Positions 33,569 through 43,141 of a stretch of 64,000 bases of DNA are shown here, one piece after another. A program made the position numbers and the translations under genes. Source of the stretch: Macrothele yani (taxonomy: Eukaryota; Arthropoda; Arachnida; Araneae; Macrothelidae); the NCBI GenBank assembly GCA_039090855.1, contig CM076996.1:51612469-51676468 (forward strand), given 5' to 3'. The number at the start of each line of letters is the position of its first letter. The stretch's first letter is position 1. The notes under the pieces are model-generated. The model searched no databases. It saw only the letters and a program-made list of their open reading frames with translations, and had not been told where the DNA came from.

Positions 33569-33884
33569 AATTAATACAGACACCTGACGTGGACCAGTAA
33601 CACTAAACAGAGGTCATCGCTCTTTCGACGTTTACAAATGAGTCACGGAAAAATTCTCATTGGCCGCCACCGGGAATCGAACCCAGGGTCTTCCAGTTAC
33701 GCGCCGGATATGCTTCCACTTGGTGTGTGCGAGTCTGGAAAAATTCGAGGCCGCTGTGGTGCAGTGGAAGCATATCCGGTGCATAACTGGAAGACCCTGG
33801 GTTCGATTCCTGGTGGCGGCCAATGAGAATTTTTTCGTGACTCACTCGTAAACGTGGAACGAGCGATGACCTCTGTTTGGTGCG
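33569..33884. mobile_element. Head-to-head palindromic SINE pair with 12-bp TSD
   Basis: Flanked by perfect copies of accatacgtgac (33557-33568 and 33885-33896). Each arm, 33590-33722 and 33760-33884, runs from ctaaacagaggtcatcgctc through gagtcacg and ttctcattggccgccacc to a tRNA-like block, and the arms are mirror images. The uninterrupted original site is visible in the inverted copy of this PLE tail at about 32250-32262 (accatatgtgac). The duplication shows that the pair inserted as one unit. Confidence 0.85.
33751..33823 (+). other. tRNA-like head of the palindromic SINE
   Basis: ggccgct pairs with the 3' ggcggcc as a 7-bp acceptor stem, with an A-box-like tggtgcagtggaagc, a 5-bp anticodon stem with loop tgcataa (CAT in the anticodon place, but G where T33 should be), and a T-arm ctgggttcgattcctgg with a good B box. 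Cloverleaf-compatible, but the G33 and repeated context argue for a SINE promoter, not a functional tRNA. The mirrored partner at 33660-33722 lacks the first ~15 bases and reads cgcgtaa in its loop. Confidence 0.7.
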
Positions 33885-33930
33885 ACCATACGTGACTAGT
33901 CTTCGCTCGATTTCTATGTTTATGGTTTAA

Positions 33931-34734
33931 TTCTTTCTTCCATCAAACAAGACAGCTCATGTCCATTTCTGTTGAAAGCATGGTTATTATTGAAAGCAAG
34001 TATTATTGAAAGCATGGTCTCTATCCTTGAAAGCATGGTCTCTATCTTGAACCTGAGTTGCATTTGGGGCCCACAGCCATATAAAATTTTGCTGGAGACC
34101 AGGTTTCTAGGTCTTACCATTGACTGTAACCTTTATGTCAGTGACATGTGGCCTTCCTGAGGAGGAATTCTTCCAAACTTGACCAATTGCTATAAAGTGA
34201 TCTTATCAGTTTCTTTTGCCAGGTGTTGATGGTGGGCTGTGCATTGCAAATATTTGAATAAAAGTTTGCTGTACTTGTGTTGTTGATTTGGTCTTGAACT
34301 GTTTTCCACACATACTCTTCTGCTGCATAGATAATGCCATTTCTAATGGAATGTTTGTCAGTTTCTTCTTCACTCTACCATTCATCTGATACATGCAGCA
34401 TCAGCTGTTAGCACTAATAGAAAACTCCTATTCTTTCCTTATTACTAGCAACTTTTTTTACAATTTTTTTCTTTTGTGACATTCTTTCATAACATCCTAT
34501 ATTGTTGTGACTTTTTGTTTCTTCCCTTAGTAGTTTGGGTATGTTAAATAAATCAAGACATGCCACACAAATTCCTTATGGGGAAAATCGGTGATCATAA
34601 TCACAAAGGCAAATTATAGTCCAATGTCTTTTATTTATAGTTATTTTTATTACATGTTGTTTTGTAAAATGTCTTGCAAGAAGTTCTACAGAGAATACCA
34701 TATTTACTCTTGTGTGTGACATAATTATATAAAT
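33931..34734. other. Intron sequence with a short tandem repeat
   Basis: At 33972-34050 the phrase gaaagcatggtctctatc and variants occur four times at 15-30 bp spacing. The rest is AT-rich and featureless. Confidence 0.5.
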
Positions 34735-35690
34735 ACACTACTGTTTGTGAAAATTGTAATGCCAAGAAAAAAATCACGCTATTCAAATGAAATTTTTATC
34801 ACAGATTCCTCATGTTACAGGAGATAACTGATTATATTTGTAGAGCTATACAAGATTTTTTCACTTCAAAACTCAGTATCGTGTGAAGTTACCTTAAGCA
34901 GCAATAACAGCCTCTACACAGAGAGGCATTGAATGGAAGAGGTTTTTGATATTGTCTAGGGGAATAGCCTGCCAGGCTGCTTCTATGTAAGACCAGAGTT
35001 CATTTGTAGTGACTGGAAGAGTCGCTTGGTTACCATGTCCCAGACACGCTCGATCGAGAACATATCTGGCGAATGTGCAAACCAGGAAAGAAGCGGCATC
35101 TGCCATGCATGAAAGAGGTCTTGGACATTGCGGGCCACATGTGGTCGAGTATTGTCATGCTGGAATATATATGGCGCCGAGACAACTCTGAAGGAAGGGT
35201 ATCGCCTCTGCTTCTAAAACATTCCTGATGTATCACCGGCTGTTGCCGGTTCCCTTAATTCATATCAGGTGAGATTACAAATTGAACCCCAAACCAGGAT
35301 GCTTGGCATTGGGGTATGGTGCTGCAAAATGCATACTGCAAGGTGTCACTCATCACAATGTCTTCGAACACGTATGTGACCATCATGGAGCATTAAGTTG
35401 AATCACGAGAAAACAGACCAATCAGTGTGACAATGTCTGTGTTCGAGTCCCCCATTGCTGCCTGAGGCATCTGTGGTTGAGGGTCAAAGGAATGCGCAGC
35501 AATGGGCTGTTAGTGACTCATCCTCTGTTCAGCAGATGATGTTGAACTCTGCTGGAGTACTAAGCCTGACCTTTGACAGTGCTCCTCTGCTGCACTAACA
35601 CAGTGGATGTCGCTGTGCGGTCGGTCACTGCCATGCAGTACAGGTGTCTGTGAATGATATTTTAGTATCCATTCATTGGCTCAGCAACTT
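34735..35690 (-). pseudogene. Decayed Tc1-like transposase
   Basis: Minus strand. The end carries AWQAIPLDNIKNLFHSMP and CVEAVIAA, the C-terminus typical of Tc1-like transposases, then an extended frame LSWFAHSPDM with SIERVWDM (in another frame) and HSTTTC-like HVARNVQDL words near 35050-35180. Further in, FSRDST in the FSDESRF position near 35385-35410. At least six frame breaks. The right terminus of the element was not found; the left may be near 34730, where tacactactgtttgtg lies. Long dead. Confidence 0.75.
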
Positions 35691-36389
35691 TTGGATCAGA
35701 GGCAGTTCCCCTTTGTAAAGAAAAAAATAGATCTTAAACCAATATAAATTGGATTAGGGTAAAAGATTGGTTCATGGTAGTGTATTTTATAAGTTTCATT
35801 TCATGGTAATCATAATCCCATATCTTTATACCAACAGAATATTCAAGCATGTTGTTAGTAAAGCAGGTGAAAATAAATAATATGTTTTGTGACACAGCTT
35901 TCTCCCTGTCCAGGGCAGTATTTTCAGTCTCTGCCAGTGGTTTCCTTGACCACTGATGGATGGCTTTACAACTTCTGTCCATCTTGTTCAAGATCTCCCA
36001 TTTTCCTGTGACTTTGCGACGGTTTAACCCTGACTAGCTAACTCTTTGCCCCAGCCCAACTAGCTCAAACCCTTCAGGGAGGACTGTCTAAAGCTAAGCT
36101 TACATGTACATTAAAATTACTGACAGTGCACAAAATTTTTTAACAAACACAAATTTTGAACTCAATTGCTTTAATTTCCAACATGAACTTTAGGTCAGAG
36201 AAAAACATTTACCTTTAAAGGCCTCTTTACAGCACGAAGCCTTGCACAGAACAGAAAAATTCAAAATTATAATTCTCCATCGAATTGAAACAGCCATAAT
36301 ACTATAGAAAGGAGCTGTCACCTCGTCACACTCAGCTGATAAGTAATCCCACGAAGCACTCTTCGGCAGACACCACGTCAGCAGGGACA

Positions 36390-36640
36390 GATGAAAATGA
36401 CAGTTCAGCAATTAGTAGTCATGCTTGGCCTATGCGCCTTCCCTTGGTAGACACAATTATTGGCAGGAAAAATGAAGATGAGAATTTCATAAGTTGTAGT
36501 CAAACTCAGCCTATGTGCCTCTCCTCAGTAGACACAGTTATTGGTGGGAAAAACAAGCACGAGATTTAGATAAGTAGTAATGAAACTCAGCCTATGTAAA
36601 CACAATCGTCGGCAAGAAGAATGGAAACGACAGTTCAACT
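36390..36640. repeat. ~80-bp tandem repeat, three units
   Basis: The words cagcctatg, gtagacaca and ttattggcaggaaa recur about every 80 bp. Units have drifted by substitution and small indels, the last being truncated. Confidence 0.75.
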
Positions 36641-36658
36641 TCCGGTATTGCTCTCCAC

Positions 36659-36922
36659 GTGCACAGTCCTGCTACGCCTATTCTGCGTTCCTCAGACAGC
36701 ACAATGCCAGCAAGACAACTCCCAGCTTCAAAGGTTCAACGGCTGTTTCCTTACAATGAAGAAAGAAGAACAAAAGCAAAGCCCAAAAGACTTTTGTTAC
36801 ATGCTCTTTTATCTCACCTCGAACAGTCGCCAGAAGATGTGCATCCAGTGTTATGCAAATGCAATGCCAAGACAATAAGAAAGATTACTAAAGAAGAGGC
36901 GCTTGAAAGAAAAGTGCCCTGA
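36659..36922 (+). other. Open reading frame of 87 codons, unrecognised
   Basis: Starts ATG, ends TGA, and reads STMPARQLPASKVQRLFPYN then KAKPKRLLLHALLSHL and IRKITKEEALERKVP. It is basic and without cysteines apart from a single CKC. I do not recognise it; it could be a small exon or an unannotated transposon part. A shadow of an intron ORF is the null hypothesis. No splice sites were assigned. Confidence 0.25.
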
Positions 36923-37292
36923 GACCTTTAAGTATCCCTTAATGTCTCATGAGTGCCCTTTTCTGATGACAAATATTTCTCTCCTATCCCCCTCCCCCGT
37001 AACGTGACAGCCTGGTACCACAGAATATAACATCTCTTAAGAGAATCTTTCATCTCCTATGTGTCACATCTGATCAAACCAACTTACTATGTTTTTGTTA
37101 ACTTCTACCAAAGAAGATCTGAGGTCAGTTACAATATCTGCATTACTAATTGTGTTTTGATCTAATCTGCTACTGAATTCACCATTTTCCCTGTTTACTC
37201 TGCAACACTCTCATATCATCAGCTTCAAATCTTGTATAGAGCTCTTTACCATGCATCCAACAGGGTGTTTCTAAATACTGCCTTATATATAT

Positions 37293-38966
37293 CATCATCA
37301 TTAACTATTATCAATCCACTGCTGAACAAAGGTCTCCCCAAGTTTCTTCCACAATGGTCTGTCTTGTGCCAGTCTGCTCCATGTTACTCCTGCATACTTT
37401 CGAATATCATCCACCCATTTCCTATGTGGTCTTCTTCTGGGTCTTTTCCTGTCCCTTGGAATCCAGTCTAAAATTTCAGCTGTCCATCTATGGTCTGTAC
37501 TTCTGGCAATATGTCCAGCCCATTGCCATTTCAGGGATTTTACTCTGATCATGATGTCTTCCACTCTTGTCATTTTTCTGATCCACGAGTTCTTCTTATC
37601 TCTCCTGGTTACACCAAGCATGCATCTCTCCATGCTACTTTGAGTTGACTGCAGTCTTTGTATGTCTTTTTTAGTTAAGGTCCACATCTCTGCACCATAT
37701 GTAAGCACTGGAAGGATGCATTGATCAAACACTTTTCTTTTAAGACATAATGGCATATTGCTCTTGAAAATTATACTGTTTCATCCAATAGCTCTCCAGG
37801 CAAGTTTTATACGCCGATTAATTTCTTCACCAATGTGACCCTCACTTGATATCTGCTGTCCAAGATAAACGTACGTGTCTGTTATCTCCAGCTTTTCTCC
37901 ATCAATCGATAAATCTTCATTTCTTGTAAAAGCATTGAACATCACTTTTGTCTTATGAAAGTTCATTTTTAATCCCACTTCTTTACTCTTGTCAGCAAGT
38001 TCCTGGATCATACTCTGCAGCTCTGATGGGGTAGTTGCAAAAATGACTATGTCATCAGCAAAATGAAGGTGGGTTAGATAATCTCCATTAATCTTTATCC
38101 CTTTGTTTTCCCAGTTCAGTGATTGAAAGACATTTTCCAATGTGGCATTAAAGAGCTTTGGAGATATTGTGTCACCTTGTCTCACTCCCTTGCCAATTTT
38201 TATGTGTGTTGTATTTTCAAACAGCTGAATCTTTGCACTTGAATTTTCATGGATGTTATTAACAATATTAATGTATGCATCTTCAATACCACAGGATTTC
38301 AGAGCCATTGTAACTGCTGATGGTTTCACCGAATCAAAGGCTTTTTCATAATCGATAAAAGCCATGCACAATGGAAGTTCATATTCCCTCGCTCTTTCAA
38401 TTAGTTCTCTCAGTACGTGGATATGATCTATTGTGCTGTAGCCACTCCTGTATCCAGCTTGTTCTCTCGGTTGAGCCACGTCCAGTGTTACCTTCAAGCG
38501 GTGTGAAAGAACTTTAGTGAAGATTTTATAAACCACTGATAGGAGGCTGATAGGTCTGTAGTTCCCGAGATCCCCAATGTCACCTTTTTTATGTAGCAGG
38601 ATCATTGTAGTGGTGTTCCAATCCTCAGGAATCTTCCCTTCATTAAGGCATCATGTGAAAATTTGGGCAAGTACTGTTTCGATTTCTCTACTTGCTTCTT
38701 GTATGATGTCTACAGCAATTTCCATCTTCTCCTGGAGCTTTTCCTTGCTTCATGTTCTTGATTTCATGTGTAACTTCTGCTGGGAGGACTGGAAGAACTC
38801 TGGTACTGGTACCTTTCATGATGTCTGGAGTACATGTATCATCATTTTCATATAATTTGGAGTAGAAATCTTTCACTCTTGTCCAAATTTCACCTTTATT
38901 TCTTGTTACAAAACCATCTTCTTTTCTCAGTGCCATAATATGTTTTCTTCCCTTACTGAGATGTCC
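37293..38966 (-). mobile_element. 5'-truncated RTE retrotransposon, copy 2
   Basis: Minus strand, ending in a short (atc)3 tail by 37293. Frames 38688-38936, 37781-38605 and 37301-37756 cover the RT and C-terminal domain (DIGDLGNYRPIS, YEKAFDSVKPS, DDIVIFATT near 38045, WPRDRKRP). Two frame breaks (near 38660 and 37770) disable it. Endonuclease is absent. Its 5' end runs into a stack of repeated and inverted copies of its own terminal 34-56 bp (38925-39198). Confidence 0.9.
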
Positions 38967-39035
38967 TTTTGCTATCTATTATATATATATATATATTTTT
39001 TTTTTCTTCCCTTACTGAGATGTCCTTTTGCTATC

Positions 39036-39072
<37 letters not shown>

Positions 39073-39106
39073 TTTTCTTCCCTTACTGAGATGTCCTTTT
39101 GCTATC

Positions 39107-39146
<40 letters not shown>

Positions 39147-39198
39147 GATAGCAAAAGGACATCTCAGTAAGGGAAGAAAACATATTATGGCACTGAGA
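38925..39198. repeat. Tandem and inverted copies of the RTE 5' edge around (TA)n
   Basis: The 34-bp block cttcccttactgagatgtcc... occurs at 38947-38980, 39006-39039 and 39077-39110, each followed by a (TA)n run and, between copies, a T-run. Then 39143-39198 is a perfect reverse complement of 38925-38980, 56 of 56 bases. Total TA runs: 38981-38995, 39041-39069, 39111-39142. Perfect identity points to a recent event or a template-switching product. Confidence 0.9.
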
Positions 39199-42100
39199 AC
39201 AAACAATTCCCACATACTTGCAATAAGCCCTGTACCCAAAAACACAAAAGTGCTTGAACCCATTACACGGCTAACGTACCGAATGGAGCCCAAAATACAA
39301 ACAAGAAACAAATACAGAACAGCACCACAGCCGCCTCACTTTAAAAGGTGAAACACAAAACAAACGAAGAACAGAGATGACACTCAAATCAAATTAAAAT
39401 GGTCGTCATCAGGGAAGCATCCGTTTTTTTTGTAAGTGGCTTTTCTGAAACCAAAAACCTGTTTGCCAAATGGAGGAATGTAGTTTACTTTTTATAGGCT
39501 AGGTGTAAGCTAGTGTGAAGAAAGCAAAGGGTTATGTGGCCACAAGTGGTCTACCGAGTGGTACTTAGAGTTTCTAACTATTTAATATTGTCAGACCAAT
39601 TGTTAATAAGAGTACTGTAATTAAATGTGTCAGCAGAATGAAGTTTGTGATTTTTGAGTAATTGTAAAAAATATTTTTTGATAAAAGGTAAAGGAAATTG
39701 ATTAGAAATTAATTGTTCAAAAAACAATTTACAGTTATAAATCAAATTATCAGAGGTACTACAAATACGTAAAAACTGGAAAAATTGAGAAAAAATGAGG
39801 TTTCTGTGAACTAAAATGGAAACATTTGAATACCAGTTAGCAAAGAAGTGTACTTGAAAATTAAAGGAACATCTTTTGTAATATAAGTTGACCCCAAGTG
39901 ACCCAGTCTGAGAAAGTGTAATTTCCAAATCCATGTAAACTATAAAATTTTGTTGGTGGTTGGTCTTTTCCAAGATCAAATCTTGTGGATATATAAAATG
40001 AGCGGAATAATCAAAATTATGAAATCTATTGCAATTAAATCATCAATATATCTAAAAATTCTACCAGAAAAGTGATTATTTTCGACAAATGTAGCTTCAA
40101 ATGAGTGTAAATAAAGATTAGCCATTATACTAGAAAAATTACTACCCATGGCAATTCCTATGATTTGCAAAAATAATCTGTTACCCATCAAAATATAATT
40201 ATTTTTGAGACAATTCAACCTGTGCATTCCAATATGTCCAAGTAATCCGAAGCACTCTTTCATATTTCAAGTACATCACACTACAAACCTCCACCAGGCC
40301 ACAAAGCGGTATTGAGGCAGAAAGATTCTTAAAATCAAATGTATCGATATGTTGAATAGAAGAGACAGACCTAATATAATTCAATACTGGTTTATTGTTA
40401 TTAATTATCCAAGAATCCTGTATTTCCTTATAAATAATGTTAAGATATTTTACAAAAATCTTCCCTGAAAGACCAGTATAACAGTGATGGTTACTCTGAA
40501 TAAATCTAAAAGACACAGGAAGCTTATGAAATTTCGGAATGGCATACAAAAAAAATAACTGCATGTTAATGTTATTGAGACTTAAGTGTTTATGCAAAGC
40601 AATATTTTTTGTCTTTATAATATTTGTCAACAGTAATAGGATTATAAGTTGAACCATGATGTAATTCAGAAAATAATATCTCAACATAAAGACATTTGCA
40701 AAAAATAGCCGAATTGTTTTTTGCTCTATCCACAGGAGTGAAGATGGAATTATTTCTGTAATTCTCTGATAGTGAAATGTTAAAATAATTTTTATGATTT
40801 GAGACTGTGGAGAACAAATTCAAAGCCCTTTTAAAATCACTCAAAACATAATCTAACCAAATGATAAATTCTTCATAAGAAATTCCAAACTTATATGATA
40901 ATTTAAGAATATATTTAATAAGATCAGTTTTTAGATCTCCAAGGACTTAACTAGCATTTAATCTAGTAGAAATACTAAATCCTGTACCTTTATTTAAAAC
41001 AGACCTGAGAACAGGAGAGGAAATGAGATTAGTATCGCCTGTGAGAATATGTTTATGAAAAGGATCAATAAAACAAGCATATTCTGGATTACTGCACAAA
41101 CAAAATGTGGATCGGTTTTCATATAAGTCCTGCAAATTCTCAGCCACGTGGCGATAGTTAATGACTAACAGTTGTAGCATAACGACAACATGGGACTGTG
41201 TTAACAGTGTCTTTTAATGGAAAGTGTATATTATTGTCAGCAAAAATCCTTTTAACACCAATTTTATCAAAAATTCGATCTGGAAATTGAAGTACACAGT
41301 AATGCTTTTCCCTATGATCAGAACCAGAATTATCAAGCTTTGAAGATAATCTAAAATTAAGTAAATCATTGAGTAATGTTTTAATATGTAAATTATTGAA
41401 ATGAAAATATATATATATATATATATTTCATGTAACAAATTTTAGCCAAATTAAGCAAACAAATTCTTGATTTACAAATCCGTACAATATTGTTAGTAAG
41501 GCCATCCAGTTCCAGCAACAAATCCCGAAAATTCACGAAAGTACTACCACGAGATCTGTTACCTCTATTGTGTCGAGTGGCATTACTTCCTGAAGTAGTA
41601 AAAGGATTATACTTGAATTACCTATAGACCAAGCCAGAAAAATCCTTGGCTGTAGTTTTAATGCCATTAAACAAATCATTGAGTCCATATGGGAATAATG
41701 TCTTGAATTGCAAAATACACAGATTTTCTAATAATCTCTTTTCCAAATCTGACTCAATAAACAAAATACGAATTTCTATTTCCTCAAAGCTGTAATGCTG
41801 AAAATGAAGCAGTTCAATGTCATTCTTATGCTTTATTTTTTTTATGTCAGAACGGTTTCTGTTTAATCGTATATGTAAAGGATTACCCGTTTGTTAAATG
41901 TAACTACTGACACGGCAAGTAATAGAATAAACTACATTTGACGTTTTACAAAAAACAGGATCCATCTGGCCGCCAACATTTAGACATGAATGTGTTTGCA
42001 CGTCATGCATCGTGAATCTTGACAGCAACTAAATTTTAACAACGGAATACTATAAAAGGAATCTTCAAATTTTTTTAAGATTTAAAAAATTTTTAAAACT

Positions 42101-42787
42101 TTTTTGGGATTTTTTTATATTTTCAGAAACCATTAAACCTGACAAATTGCATAAAGGCAATGGAGACCGTAAATAATTTGGCTCCGAAGACCCCTCTGCC
42201 TCAAGTTCCGGAGCAGGAGGCGGTAATTCATTTATCGTAACTGTCCCCCGACCCTCAGGGCAGTACGCGGTCTTTGTATCACCACGAGACGACCGATGTG
42301 GCATATCCATATCATTTCCAGATCTAAGCTTCATTCAGTCAAGAAATTTTACCGTAAGAAATAATGTGTGAAAAATGAATGATGAATCAATTAATGATAG
42401 TTGATCCAGGTAGGACTAATCATGATTGTATCTATTCTTTTTGGTTTGTTGTCTTTATTTCTGTTCTTTTGGTCTTGTGGCTTTGGGAGCACGATCAAGG
42501 AGACATTTGGATTTTGTCCGCCCTTTCTTGGTTTCAGAAAAGCCACTTTCAAAAAAACGGATGCTTCCCTGATGACGACCATTTTAATTTGATTCGAGTG
42601 TCATCTCTGTTCTTCGTTTGTTTTGTGTTTCACCTTTTAAAGTGAGGTGGCTGTGGTGCTGTTCTGTATTTGTTTCTTGTTTGTATTTTGGGCTCCATTC
42701 GGTACGTTAGCCGTGTAATGGGTTCGAGTACTTTTGTGTTTTTGGGTACAGGGCTTATTGCAAGTATGTGGGAATTGTTTGTTCCTT
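39197..42787 (-). mobile_element. Naiad-type Penelope-like element: GIY-YIG before RT, with inverted ends
   Basis: Inverted end repeats of ~265 bp: 39197-39464 and 42527-42787 (gaacaaacaattcccacata; mirrored tatgtgggaattgtttgttc). Between them, on the minus strand, the order is a start at 42334, a GIY-YIG domain at about 41650-41960, then a PLE RT at about 39980-41180. The left end starts exactly at the RTE snap-back block, sharing the bases ga. PLEs with an N-terminal GIY-YIG are the Naiad clade (established knowledge, invertebrates). End repeats are seen; assignment is inference from domain order. Confidence 0.8.
39578..42334 (-). pseudogene. Naiad-type PLE protein: N-terminal GIY-YIG then RT
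   Basis: Start MKLRSGNDMDMPHRSSR at 42334 (90 codons). After a break, HDVQTHSCLNVGG, VVYSITC (GIY place), a TAA in the YIG place before QTGNPLHIRLNRNRSD (catalytic Arg), and ESDLEKRLLENL (conserved Glu). Further breaks, then DPFHKHILTGDTNLISS (a motif of this RT family), KFHKLPVSFRFIQSN (RT), and GIAMGSNFSSIMANLYLHS then YIDDLIAID, the RT active site. It ends near 39580 after FSILV-type tail sequence. The same motif set occurs in large unnamed families in fish and invertebrates. Many frame breaks. Confidence 0.75.
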
Positions 42788-42873
42788 TGGTGGTATGTAT
42801 TGTGTGTTTTGTTTGGCTGTTTGTGAGTTTCCTTGGTCTGTTTTAATTATTATATATATATATATATATATAT
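42788..42873. repeat. (TA)n tract
   Basis: T-rich sequence then about 26 bases of alternating ta at 42849-42874, immediately before a perfect hairpin. Confidence 0.8.
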
Positions 42874-43004
42874 ATTCTATAAAGAAGATACCTAAGCAAA
42901 AAAATACATATATAATTTTGACTCACACCTAGTACAACATAGAAAAGGTTATGTTATCTACATTATATATGTATTTTTTTGCTTAGGTATCTTCTTTATA
43001 GAAT
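42874..43004. repeat. Perfect 42-bp inverted repeat (snap-back hairpin)
   Basis: attctataaagaagatacct... (42874-42915) and its exact reverse complement (42963-43004), 42 of 42 bases, around a 47-bp loop. The same unit occurs unpaired at 51690-51775 on the minus strand, where it continues without folding back. So one arm is the original repeat and the other an inverted copy. Confidence 0.9.
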
Positions 43005-43141
43005 GTGAATTCTGAATTTTCAAAACTGCTGCGTTGCGCGTTTTGATTTTCAGGTTATTTTGCACCCTTCGTTTTAAATTCTAAAAATTTTTCCTTAGTC
43101 TTCAGTTTTGCTCTTAAGTATATATATATATATATATATAT
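43005..43141. repeat. Dispersed repeat shared with 51320-51390, and a TA tract
   Basis: Sequence around 43055-43125 (ttgcacccttcgttttaaat, ccttagtcttcagttttgct) is the reverse complement of 51326-51390. It ends in a (ta)n run (43120-43145) into which the RTE 3' end falls. Confidence 0.75.

Larger units (their letters stand above)
32190..33930 (+). mobile_element. Canonical Penelope-like element with inverted end fragments
   Basis: Sequence 32190-32290 (minus) mirrors the 3' tail at 33531-33568 plus 33897-33930: agctaccgctaaac, ttttaccatacgtgac, gatttctatgtttatg. Penelope elements often carry partial direct or inverted end copies, so this ~75-bp match supports an element spanning both. The coding part (32345-33385) lies inside. 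The 3' tail is interrupted by a 316-bp palindromic SINE pair (33569-33884) with 12-bp duplications. An A-run at 32292-32305 separates the left end from the RT. Confidence 0.75.
35691..37285. other. Intron sequence with a PLE scrap, a tandem repeat and one unassigned ORF
   Basis: At 35699-35730 the phrase gcagttcccctttgtaaag matches the PLE GIY-YIG region at 33280-33310, a short captured scrap. The tandem array (36390-36640) and ORF (36659-36922) are listed separately. Nothing else recognised. Confidence 0.45.

Noticed and set aside
33751..33823. A functional tRNA gene with CAT anticodon
   Set aside because: It folds roughly as a cloverleaf, but has G in place of T33, sits in an inverted pair with its own 12-bp target duplication, and has a damaged twin. 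It is a SINE head.
42560..42600. Hammerhead ribozyme in the Naiad-type end (ctgatga near 42569)
   Set aside because: The ctgatga core is present and such ribozymes occur in PLE ends, but I could not find the required GAAA and cleavage-site partners in the right spacing. A covariance-model scan would decide.
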